A stretch of 64,000 nucleotides of DNA from Elusimicrobiota bacterium. GTDB lineage: Bacteria > Elusimicrobiota > Elusimicrobia > 2-02-FULL-39-32. Shown one piece after another: positions 56,109-63,697 of the stretch; the stretch's first letter is position 1; each line of letters starts with the position of its first letter. The notes below the pieces were generated by a model that saw nothing but the letters and a program-made list of their open reading frames with translations, was not told where the DNA came from and searched no databases. The stretch covers positions 1 to 64,000 of the forward strand of contig JACPBF010000002.1 of assembly GCA_016180425.1 (NCBI GenBank). The letters are read 5' to 3'. A program made the translations under genes and the position numbers.

Positions 56109-56858
56109 CTACACCTTTCCCCATAGATTAGTTTCTAGAAAACGTATTTCCTCAAACGCCAAAATAGCATCTTGAGCCATAAGAAAACATTTCCAAACAA
56201 ATTTATCGCTCATATAAATGATATGGGGATTACCATCTGATTTTGACCAATTAAAATAATCTATCCAGTTTTTATCCTCAATTAATTTTAAAAATCTTAC
56301 CCGCTTATCTTTAGGCCATTCGTAACCGTTGTGAAGGGAAAAATTGCGATAAGTGATTAACGCACCAAGATACTTTAGAAAATCAGCTGGCAATTTAGAT
56401 TCGATTCCCAGCGCGTTTACTAACTGATGTGTACCACGCATAATATTATTGGATGAGTTAATTTGCGAATTTCTATCCAATACTTTACGTGGGTCCCAAA
56501 AATTCATTGGTTCAAGATGCCAACGGTTATGAGAATTAAGTGGTTTACGCGACCGATAGAACACCCTTAAGCATTTGAACTCATGTATAAGAAGGCTTTC
56601 AAAAAAAGAAGCAAGCACCCCAACCATAGCAAGACTACATACAACATCACGAAACTTGGACTCATGCATCATTTCAACATATTCCTCTACATTATGATCT
56701 GTCCAGTTTCCTATAAAAGAAGGTTCCTTTATTTCAGCATTCAGATTATTTCGCCAACTATATATGGAATGTACAAGTCCATGAATTGCAACCAAAGAAT
56801 ATTGGGGATCATAATCCATCGCATCCATCAATTCATTTATTTGAATTTGCTCATCCAT
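56109..56858 (-). CDS. Helical protein with RNxxxH (HEPN-like) motif
   Basis: 249 residues from the ATG at 56858. TYRNFSLHNGYEW near residue 170 fits the RNxxxH motif of HEPN RNases in a mostly helical protein; an SSNNIMRGTHQLVNALG helix precedes it. I reject the longer start at 56900 because those bases form the promoter. The predicted transcription start is about 4 bases before this ATG, so the mRNA would be nearly leaderless. Family otherwise unrecognised; a toxin or abortive-infection role is possible from the motif and the TA-rich surroundings. Confidence 0.55.
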   Translation of the reverse strand: MDEQIQINELMDAMDYDPQYSLVAIHGLVHSIYSWRNNLNAEIKEPSFIGNWTDHNVEEYVEMMHESKFRDVVCSLAMVGVLASFFESLLIHEFKCLRVFYRSRKPLNSHNRWHLEPMNFWDPRKVLDRNSQINSSNNIMRGTHQLVNALGIESKLPADFLKYLGALITYRNFSLHNGYEWPKDKRVRFLKLIEDKNWIDYFNWSKSDGNPHIIYMSDKFVWKCFLMAQDAILAFEEIRFLETNLWGKV

Positions 56859-56868
56859 AGTAGCGATA

Positions 56869-56897
56869 ATCCTACAGCAATCATCGGTCTCTGTCAA
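56869..56897 (-). promoter_or_regulatory. Promoter with operator-like repeat, copy 2
   Basis: TTGACA (56892-56897), 17 bases, TAGGAT (56869-56874). The whole segment resembles copy 1 at 54680-54708 closely, including the GATTATCG block after the -10. Confidence 0.6.
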
Positions 56898-56964
56898 CAA
56901 ACTCTAGCAAGTAATTTGGGTCAATAATAATCAATTTATTTCATAGATTTTGAGAAACGGACGA

Positions 56965-57075
56965 GCCCATCTTGGCAAGTCCAAGCCCATTCCGGATTTT
57001 CTGTTCACGCTTGCGCTGGACATAGTGGTTGGGCGGGAGGAATCCCCCCAAACTTCCCCCCTCAGGGAAAATTTA
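56965..57075 (-). repeat. GC-rich cassette-boundary repeat R2 (short form)
   Basis: Same core as R1 and R3 but without the A/T-rich extension and terminal hairpin; one hairpin arm is altered (GGATT for GGCTT). Lies between the second PIN pair and the HEPN-like gene. Confidence 0.8.
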
Positions 57076-57172
57076 AACAGGTAATATTGATTTTTACAGA
57101 GAGATTTTTAGCGAGATTTAAATATGGGAAAGTGTCGGGCTGCTTGTACAGATAGGGCGTAAAGACTTTATA

Positions 57173-57346
57173 TCAGGTTTTTGAATGTTCAAGTTTTCTT
57201 AGTTTTAGACCTAATCTTTTCTCGGCCTCTTCGGCACTGCGACGAATGGCCTCAAGTTCCTCTTTCGTACTCATATTCTTACGCTCTTCGTATATTTTTT
57301 CTTGAATCTGATGTATCTCTCTCATCGGTCTGGGTTCATTCAGCAT
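57173..57346 (-). CDS. Small partner of PIN protein 2 (57 aa)
   Basis: The ATG overlaps the end of the PIN gene by 11 bases, with GGAGG upstream. Sequence blocks PRPMREIHQIQEKIYEE and STKEELEAIRRSAEEAEKRLG. I recall this type of short helical protein following PIN genes in many genomes. Putative antitoxin; unproven. Confidence 0.72.
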   Translation of the reverse strand: MLNEPRPMREIHQIQEKIYEERKNMSTKEELEAIRRSAEEAEKRLGLKLRKLEHSKT

Positions 57347-57812
57347 CCTCTATTACCTCCTGTGGCGAAACAATCTCCATCTCCTTATAGCCATTTAAAA
57401 GATTTATTCCTCTTACTTCTCTTTTTGTTTTTACTTTAACCATGTGGGAAAAATTCCAACTAACAATCACATCTAAATCATTGACAGTTGCAACAGCAAT
57501 ATGTAAAGCATCGTCCTTATATCTAGGAGGTATAACCCCGTTTTCTACATATTTATTTGCCAACTCCACTGAATCTTCGTTAAGTAACAACTCAACAGCA
57601 TTTAATTTCATTAAAACTTCTTTTAGCTCTATTGCAATAAGTTGTGGAGCGCGGCCAATTTCATCAGTAACGACACTGGATACAAAAACTTCATATTTCC
57701 CTTGTTCAACTTCTCTAAATAACTTTAAGGTAGCATCTTTTTCATTAGGCACATCCGTAGCTATCGCAAAATTCAAAACAGAGGTGTCAAAGTAAAGCTT
57801 TAGCTTCTTCAT
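57336..57812 (-). CDS. PIN-domain toxin-like RNase 2
   Basis: 158 residues; acidic motifs in YFDTSVLNF (D9), VVTDEIGRA, YKDDALHIAVA and IVSWNFSHM. Ends with SPQEVI, the shared tail of the group. Paralogue of the genes at 55259 and 58679. Bounded by repeats R3 and R2, so the PIN-partner pair is a unit of its own. Confidence 0.8.
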   Translation of the reverse strand: MKKLKLYFDTSVLNFAIATDVPNEKDATLKLFREVEQGKYEVFVSSVVTDEIGRAPQLIAIELKEVLMKLNAVELLLNEDSVELANKYVENGVIPPRYKDDALHIAVATVNDLDVIVSWNFSHMVKVKTKREVRGINLLNGYKEMEIVSPQEVIEDAE

Positions 57813-57930
57813 TGGAATATAGCTATTATATCACCTCTATTCTAAAAATAACATCAGAACCATAAATAGTCAATCCCAGTTGTTTATCCTGTTGTTCATG
57901 CCAATTTGGCTCTCTTTTTTGAAAATGGCA

Positions 57931-58115
57931 AGCCCATCTTGGCAAGTCCAAGCCCATTCCGGCTTTTCTGCTCACGCTCGCGCTGGACATAGTGGTTGGG
58001 CGGGAGGGTTCCCCCCAAACTTCCCCCCCTCGGGGAAATTTAAAGGGACCATTATTTAAATAATGAATCTATTCGGTTTAGAATACATAATTACTGTATT
58101 ATTTCCAGTAATTAT
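57931..58115 (-). repeat. GC-rich cassette-boundary repeat R3 (long form)
   Basis: Long form like R1, including the terminal hairpin ATAATTACTG-N9-CAGTAATTAT at 58087-58115. In the C-run segment GGAGGAA is replaced by GGAGGGT while the ability to pair with the following C-run is kept. Lies between the XRE gene and PIN pair 2. Confidence 0.8.
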
Positions 58116-58151
58116 AAGGATTTAAGAAAATGTTTTCAGAAAAATATTTGT

Positions 58152-58427
58152 TTAAGCAGGCACTACCCTGGCATTTTCTGGAACGATCATAAGTTTCGAA
58201 TGCAACACTTTAGCCATTTTCTCGTATGTGCTAATAAGATGATCGGAATCCTTCTTTTCCAAGCGGGAAATATGCGCTTGTTTCAACCTCAATTTAGCTG
58301 CAATTTCTTCTTGAGAAATACCGTAAGCACGCCTGAGTATGGCCATCTGAATCGGAAGCGGTTCATCGGCAATCGCTTCAAAATAAGCTTGCGCATATTT
58401 AGAATCGTGTTTGATTTTATTTTGCAC
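58152..58427 (-). CDS. XRE-family HTH protein, orphan antitoxin-like
   Basis: 91 residues from a GTG. The HTH is QMAILRRAYGISQEEIAAKLRLKQAHISRLEKKDSD, as in HigA-type antitoxins. There is no toxin gene beside it. The only good ribosome site (GGAGG, 58471-58475) lies 7 bases before an in-frame ATA at 58463, not before the GTG. Either translation starts at the ATA, or an ATG mutated and the gene is weakly expressed. Confidence 0.75.
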   Translation of the reverse strand: MQNKIKHDSKYAQAYFEAIADEPLPIQMAILRRAYGISQEEIAAKLRLKQAHISRLEKKDSDHLISTYEKMAKVLHSKLMIVPENARVVPA

Positions 58428-58524
58428 ATCTTTATCAAATGGTGAACTATTTTTATGTTTTATTTTATTACCTCCACCACGTAAAAACTAATTCTCGGGC
58501 AGGAGTAATGATCTAAGGATGAAT

Positions 58525-58686
58525 TTAACGTTTCTTTACACCTTTGTAAGAACTTGGTTCGTCCTTTTGACTCCAATACGCAGCAACTTCTTTAGGAGTT
58601 TTCCCCTTCAATTCATTTGTGATTTCTTCTCGAATTTTGTGAATTTCATCCAAAACTCTAGAATGATGTGTTAAAGTCTTAGACAC
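58525..58686 (-). CDS. Small partner of PIN protein 3 (53 aa)
   Basis: The GTG start overlaps the last 8 bases of the PIN gene, with GGAGG upstream. Contains HHSRVLDEIHKIREEI and TPKEVAAYW, matching the layout of the other two partners. Confidence 0.7.
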   Translation of the reverse strand: MSKTLTHHSRVLDEIHKIREEITNELKGKTPKEVAAYWSQKDEPSSYKGVKKR

Positions 58687-59152
58687 TTTCAATCACCTCC
58701 TCGGGTGTGGCAATATCTATAGCTTTAAAATTCTTCCTTTCATTTAATTCACGAATAGCAATACGGGCTTTAGGGTTTGCTAAGTGTTCCATATTCCAGG
58801 TAACCACAACATCAAGATTGTTTAGAGTTGCAATGGCCACGCGCAATGCATCCGGTTCAAATTTGGCGGGGATAATTTTATGATGAATATATTCTCTCGC
58901 CAACTCCTCACAAGGAGCGGAAACAGGTAGTCTTTCAATCCCATCCAATGCTCTCAATAAATTGTTTCTGTGGCTTTCATTTCGTGTGCGATTAATTTCC
59001 ACAATGACTGCATCCGATGTAAAAACTTCAAATTTATGCAATTTTAAAATGTCAAAAAAACGCTTGGTTATATCCCGTTCTTCAGGCGCATCATCAGCGT
59101 ATACGAAGTTAGGAATTGTGGTCTCAAGATAAATTTTAAGTTTTCTTTCCAT
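58679..59152 (-). CDS. PIN-domain toxin-like RNase 3
   Basis: 157 residues. The first acidic position is Glu, in YLETTIPNF, instead of Asp as in the other two. AVIVEINRT, FEPDALRVAIA and VVTWNMEHLANP follow. C-terminal TPEEVIESV. The partner gene follows with an overlap. Confidence 0.8.
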   Translation of the reverse strand: MERKLKIYLETTIPNFVYADDAPEERDITKRFFDILKLHKFEVFTSDAVIVEINRTRNESHRNNLLRALDGIERLPVSAPCEELAREYIHHKIIPAKFEPDALRVAIATLNNLDVVVTWNMEHLANPKARIAIRELNERKNFKAIDIATPEEVIESV

Positions 59153-59227
59153 AACTTAATGTAACATACAATCGCCGTATTTGCACGGCTTAATTCTTAA
59201 TCCTTGATGTCGCATATGTATCGTAAC

Positions 59228-59384
59228 TTATTCACCAGACGCCTTTCTGATTTTTTCACAAGTGATAGGTCTCATCTTACGCATATATTCAACTGCTTCA
59301 AATATCTTCTCCATACAAAACCTCCTTGGAAGGAACATCGGCTAATTCTTTTTGCGCTCTAGCAGCGATCAGAACTTTATACAT
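59228..59384 (-). pseudogene. Chimeric relic: RelE/ParE toxin start joined to a PIN gene tail and a cut partner gene
   Basis: An ATG at 59384, 8 bases after the RHH antitoxin, encodes MYKVLIAARAQKELADVP, the usual start of a RelE/ParE toxin, then switches to SKEVLYGEDI and stops at 59298; that tail matches the end of PIN protein 1. A second frame (59314-59228, 28 residues) with AAGGAGG in front begins MEKIFEAVEYMRKMR like partner 1 and is then truncated. About 60 bases match 55250-55310. A recombination between two TA loci explains it. Confidence 0.75.
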
Positions 59385-59392
59385 GAAAAACT

Positions 59393-59626
59393 CTAGGCGG
59401 ATTTTCTTTTTTCACTAAAGAATTCAATCGCTTCAACAGCCCGTTTGGGGTTTCTTTTGTGTTCAACTCTGGCCTGCTTTGCCAATTGAATATCTTTAAG
59501 ATCCTCTTTATAGACTCTTTCTACAGCTTCCCTTAATAACTCTGCCATTGATACATTGTGATCCAATGCCATGTACTTCAGGTTTTTATGAACCTCATCG
59601 GGTAAGAAAATAGTTGTGCGTTTCAT
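59393..59626 (-). CDS. Ribbon-helix-helix antitoxin
   Basis: 77 residues with MKRTTIFLPDEVHKNLKYMALDHNVSMAELLREAVERVY, a CopG/RHH DNA-binding fold, and a basic C-terminal tail for toxin binding. AGGAGGTG precedes the ATG. Its toxin, immediately downstream, is the dead chimera at 59228-59384. Confidence 0.82.
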   Translation of the reverse strand: MKRTTIFLPDEVHKNLKYMALDHNVSMAELLREAVERVYKEDLKDIQLAKQARVEHKRNPKRAVEAIEFFSEKRKSA

Positions 59627-59642
59627 TGAGTATCACCTCCTG

Positions 59643-59680
59643 ACTCAAATGAGTATAGCATACATACATATATATGTCCA
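59643..59680 (-). promoter_or_regulatory. Promoter and palindromic operator of the RHH gene
   Basis: TGGACA (59675-59680), 17 bases, TATACT (59652-59657). The palindrome ACTCA-TT-TGAGT (59643-59654) overlaps the -10, and an ACTCA half-site recurs just before the ATG. This fits autorepression by the RHH protein. Confidence 0.6.
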
Positions 59681-59688
59681 TCTAGCGA

Positions 59689-59746
59689 ACTATATTAGTT
59701 GGCTGTGTCCTAAACTGTGACCCATGGAGGGAACTTTTGGGATATT
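59689..59746. repeat. 58-base end repeat with arm-like site, copy B
   Basis: Partner of 55774-55831. Contains GGACACA-like heptamers at 59704-59722, one with a base change (GGTCACA). No tRNA half follows. It marks the right limit of the accessory zone; 59747-59949 shows no gene or other feature. Confidence 0.6.
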
Positions 59747-59949
59747 CAAGGAGTTCTAGAATAGAGAATTGACTGGTTGAGACGTCCGCAGGGATGGTTG
59801 TTTTAAATGGTGCTTTATCTCCTTACTTATTTATGAATTTAATATGGTTAAAATGAATCAGGTTTCTACCATTGATTCTAGCCGGCATACTAACCTTAAA
59901 ATTGGACCTTCTTAAGCACAAAATAAGAAACTGTTAATTAAAAAGAATC

Positions 59950-61086
59950 TTAGAGGATGGTTTTGCCTGACTCAGGGTCAAAGAGATGGATGGTTTCCAT
60001 GTTGAACACAAGGTCAATGTCTTGCTGTTGTTTGGCGGAGTTGTGCGGCTCTACCCTGGCTACAAAATTATTTTTCCCTGTGTTTAAATAAAGATATTTT
60101 TCAGAGCCCATGGGTTCCACCACCTCTATGGTTGCTTTTACTGAGGAACCTTCGCTAAAGCCTCCAGAATGAAAAAGTTTGTCATAGATGTTTTCTGGCC
60201 GTATGCCAAAAATCACTTTTTTTCCAACGTAAGATTTTACAATTTCATTCATTTCTGGAATCAATTTAATTTGCATGCCATTGGAGCTAACTTGCGGATC
60301 GTTTTCTCTTAGCCAAATCCCTTTAGCTTCACCTTGCAATTTTTCTGAAATATAAACTTCCACAAAATTCATAGGCGGAGATCCAATAAATCCAGCTACA
60401 AATCTGTTAGAAGGGCTGTTATAAAGTTCTAAGGGGGCTGCAATTTGCTGCACATCCCCATCTTTCATCACGCAAATTCTGTCCCCCATGGTCATGGCTT
60501 CTACCTGATCATGGGTCACATAAATCATGGTGGTCTGCAAGCGGTCGTGCAGTTTAGAAAGTTCCATTCTCATTTGAACCCGTAGTTTAGCGTCTAAATT
60601 GCTAAGAGGCTCATCAAATAAAAATACTTTGGGTTTTCTTACAATCGCTCGTCCAACAGCCACTCTTTGCCTTTGTCCCCCAGAAAGCTCTTTTGGTTTT
60701 CTATGCATCAGGTTAGACATGTTTAAAATTTCCGCTGCTTCTTTTACCCTGTCCTGAATTTCTTTTTTAGAGTAGCCTCTTAATTTTAAGCCAAAAGCCA
60801 TGTTTTCATAAACTGTCATGTGCGGGTAAAGAGCGTAATTTTGGAAAACCATGGCGATATCTCTATCTTTGGGAGGAACATCATTTACTTTTTTTCCTCC
60901 AATCCAAATCTCACCGTCGCTACCTTCTTCCAGTCCCGCGATCATGCGCAAAGTGGTTGATTTGCCGCATCCAGATGGGCCCACTAGAACAAAAAATTCT
61001 TTATCTGGTATTTCTATATTCACCCCTTTTACAGCAGCTGTTCCGTCATACCTTTTCCAAACATTTTTTAAAATCACTTCTGCCAC
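59950..61086 (-). CDS. Sugar ABC transporter ATP-binding protein, MalK/UgpC type
   Basis: 378 residues. Walker A GPSGCGKST, signature LSGGQRQRVAVGRAI, Walker B VFLFDEPLSNLDAK, then a C-terminal TOBE/regulatory domain (from about 235), as in the shared ATPases of CUT1 sugar importers. AGGGAGGTGAG precedes the ATG. No permease or binding-protein gene is in the window, so it may serve transporters encoded elsewhere. 32 bases after the GH94 gene. Confidence 0.9.
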   Translation of the reverse strand: MAEVILKNVWKRYDGTAAVKGVNIEIPDKEFFVLVGPSGCGKSTTLRMIAGLEEGSDGEIWIGGKKVNDVPPKDRDIAMVFQNYALYPHMTVYENMAFGLKLRGYSKKEIQDRVKEAAEILNMSNLMHRKPKELSGGQRQRVAVGRAIVRKPKVFLFDEPLSNLDAKLRVQMRMELSKLHDRLQTTMIYVTHDQVEAMTMGDRICVMKDGDVQQIAAPLELYNSPSNRFVAGFIGSPPMNFVEVYISEKLQGEAKGIWLRENDPQVSSNGMQIKLIPEMNEIVKSYVGKKVIFGIRPENIYDKLFHSGGFSEGSSVKATIEVVEPMGSEKYLYLNTGKNNFVARVEPHNSAKQQQDIDLVFNMETIHLFDPESGKTIL

Positions 61087-61118
61087 GATTCTCTCACCTC
61101 CCTAAAAATGTATTTTGG

Positions 61119-63560
61119 TTAATTAAAATTAATAATAAAATTTTCTTCTGCCTTTTTTACAATGGATTTAGGGAGTGTATCCCCGGGCAATGTTTTGTCA
61201 TTAAAAATAATAGCCACGCTATTTTTGCCAAGATTTTTGTCTCTTTTAAAATGAAAAGCGCAACTTTTGCCATTGTAAATTCTTTTTACTTTAAACTCGT
61301 CCCAATCTTTAGGAACACAAGGCGCAATTTTTAAACCTTCCCATTCAGCTCTAATTCCAATGATCCATTCTAACATAATTCTATAAAGCCAAGCAGCTGA
61401 ACCTGTGTACCAAGTCCATCCACCCCTGCCATAATAAGGAGAGTCCGGCCCATCCACGTTCCCTGGGGTTACATAAGGTTCAGACATGTATAGGTCTGGA
61501 TCCATTCCCCTTTCTATGGGAGAAATTTTTTTGAACAATTGCCATGCGGTCTGGCTGCGCTTTAAAAAACATTCCATCTGAATTGCCCAAATACCGGCAT
61601 GGGTATAAAGCCCGCCATTTTCTCTTACTCCAGAAGCATAGCGGGTCAAATATCCTATTCGTTCATCCGGTATTTTATAAGCTGGATAAAGCAGCAAGGG
61701 TCCATAATCTTTATAAAGATTTTTTTCCAGAGAATCTAAAAGAGTGGTTAAATTTTTTTCAGGCACCATTTTGTTTAAGACTGCCCAAGTTTGAGGGTTG
61801 AGATGAATTTTTCCTTCTTTAGATTTTTTGCTGCCTATGAGGGAGCCATCATCACAACTTGCAGCCCAGTACCATTGGCCGTCCCAGCCAAATTTGTTTA
61901 CAGCTTCATAGAGTTTTTCCGCTTCTTTTTTATACCTTGCGATTTTTTTACTTTCAGAGGAAGAAAGAGTTTTATTTTTAATGGCTCTGGCAATGAGTTC
62001 GCAAAACTCATTTAAAATTCCATAAAGAAACTGTCCTACCCAAATGCTTTCCCCTTTTTCTTCCCAACCAGCTACAGATAACCCATCATTCCAATCCCCT
62101 GTCCCAATTAAAGGAAGTCCGCGCTTACTTTTGCGCTTAAGAGAATTTTCAATTGCCAAAACACAATGCTGATATACTGAAGCAGGAGACGCTTCTTTTT
62201 TATTTTCCTCTTTAAGAAATGGAGTTTTTTCTTTTAAGATAGAAAAATCTCCTGTTTCTTTTAAATAGTTAATGGCGACAAAGGGGAGCCAGAGCAAATC
62301 ATCTGAATATCTGGATTTATGGCCATCATTGGTGATGGGGTGCCACCAGTGATGCACAATGCCTGAAGAATATTGATGAGAGGCATGGAGGAGAATTTGA
62401 TTTTTGGTTCTTTTGGGCTCAAGGTGAAGAAAGATTTGGCTGTCTTGCAGCTGATCTCTATAGCCAAAAGCGCCCCCTGCCTGATAATAGCCTGTTCTTC
62501 CCCAGATGCGTGCTGAAAGAGCCTGATATTTTAGCCACCAGTTTCCTAAAAGATTAAAGGAAGAATCCGGAGTTTCTACATTAGATTTTTCTAAATAGCT
62601 TTGCCAAAATTGAATGGTATTTTGAAACGCTTGATCTACATTATTTTGCTCTTTATATTTTAAAGCTAGATTTCTCGCTTCATTCTTATTTTTTGCAGCG
62701 CCCAGTGTCCAAAGAACTGTTTTAGTTTCTCCGGGCAAAAGCTCAATTTCAGAACAAAGGCTGGCAATAGAATCGTCCCACTTACCAGTGGTTTTGCCGG
62801 TATAAGAGCCTGTAAGCAAAGCATTTGGGTTTTGAAAACCATGATATTTTCCAATAAAAGAATCTTTATTGCCGGAAGAATCTTTTAAACGCAGGTTAGT
62901 TCCATGCCAGGCTAAATAATCCCAAGATTTATTCCAATGCTGCCCTTTAGCATTGGCAATGGTCCAAAGTCTTTTTGAGGCATAGAGGATTCCATTGTCT
63001 TTATCAGATTCTGTTTCTAAAAAGGTGCGGTGAAATTCTCTATGGCTGTCTGGGGATTCCCCTAAGCACCATTCAAAATAGCTCCAGAGGCTTAAAATTC
63101 TTTTCTGGCTAGAATGATTAGTAATTTTTAGCTGCCAGATTTCTAAAGGCTCTTTAGGAGGGACAAAAATGGTTAGCTCTGAGGAAATGGAAAAATTAAG
63201 AGAGATAAATCGGGTGTAGCCAAAACCATGATGACATTCATAATGTTCTGGTGTATGGCACACAGGCTTCCATGTTGGAGACCAGAACTCTCCAGATTCT
63301 TGATCTCTTATATAAATATATTTTCCCCAATCATCGCAAACTAAATCTTGATTCCAACGAGTAATGCGATTTAAACTAGCATGGGTTCTCCAAGAATAAC
63401 CTGAGCCGGATTGGGTAATGACTAAACCATAATCCCCAGGACAAATGACATTGGACCAAGGACGGGGCGTATCTGGGCGAGTGATGACAAATTCTTTGCC
63501 ATCCTCGCTAAAATAACCATAGTTTGTTTTAAATAATTCTAGCTTTTCCTTCATAAACAT
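61119..63560 (-). CDS. GH94 family glycoside phosphorylase (cellobiose/cellodextrin phosphorylase type)
   Basis: 813 residues. The N-terminal beta-sandwich has GKEFVITRPDTPRPWSNVI; the (alpha/alpha)6 barrel carries the general acid in GTGDWNDGLSVAG near 488, and the later GRGGWTWYTGSAAWLYRIMLEWI block is typical. It splits beta-glucosides with phosphate, saving ATP. Exact sugar unknown: cellobiose, cellodextrin or chitobiose types cannot be told apart by eye. AGGAG lies 9 bases before the ATG at 63560. Probably one unit with the ABC ATPase. Confidence 0.88.
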   Translation of the reverse strand: MFMKEKLELFKTNYGYFSEDGKEFVITRPDTPRPWSNVICPGDYGLVITQSGSGYSWRTHASLNRITRWNQDLVCDDWGKYIYIRDQESGEFWSPTWKPVCHTPEHYECHHGFGYTRFISLNFSISSELTIFVPPKEPLEIWQLKITNHSSQKRILSLWSYFEWCLGESPDSHREFHRTFLETESDKDNGILYASKRLWTIANAKGQHWNKSWDYLAWHGTNLRLKDSSGNKDSFIGKYHGFQNPNALLTGSYTGKTTGKWDDSIASLCSEIELLPGETKTVLWTLGAAKNKNEARNLALKYKEQNNVDQAFQNTIQFWQSYLEKSNVETPDSSFNLLGNWWLKYQALSARIWGRTGYYQAGGAFGYRDQLQDSQIFLHLEPKRTKNQILLHASHQYSSGIVHHWWHPITNDGHKSRYSDDLLWLPFVAINYLKETGDFSILKEKTPFLKEENKKEASPASVYQHCVLAIENSLKRKSKRGLPLIGTGDWNDGLSVAGWEEKGESIWVGQFLYGILNEFCELIARAIKNKTLSSSESKKIARYKKEAEKLYEAVNKFGWDGQWYWAASCDDGSLIGSKKSKEGKIHLNPQTWAVLNKMVPEKNLTTLLDSLEKNLYKDYGPLLLYPAYKIPDERIGYLTRYASGVRENGGLYTHAGIWAIQMECFLKRSQTAWQLFKKISPIERGMDPDLYMSEPYVTPGNVDGPDSPYYGRGGWTWYTGSAAWLYRIMLEWIIGIRAEWEGLKIAPCVPKDWDEFKVKRIYNGKSCAFHFKRDKNLGKNSVAIIFNDKTLPGDTLPKSIVKKAEENFIINFN

Positions 63561-63697
63561 TTACTCAAACTCCTGTTTTGAATCGGTTATCATAAATAGC
63601 TATAGATTTTTTATAGTTTTATTGCCCAGCTATGCGCTAAAATCAAATGATTCTTTTTGATAAAAAAATAAATTAGCCTTAAATCAACCACTTGGAT

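Noticed and set aside
54855-58115. Canonical integron attC sites
   Set aside because: A GCCCAAC (RYYYAAC-like) element is present on one strand, but the matching GTTRRRY partner at the far end is only AATGGGC, and there is no IntI gene. Kept as attC-like architecture only.
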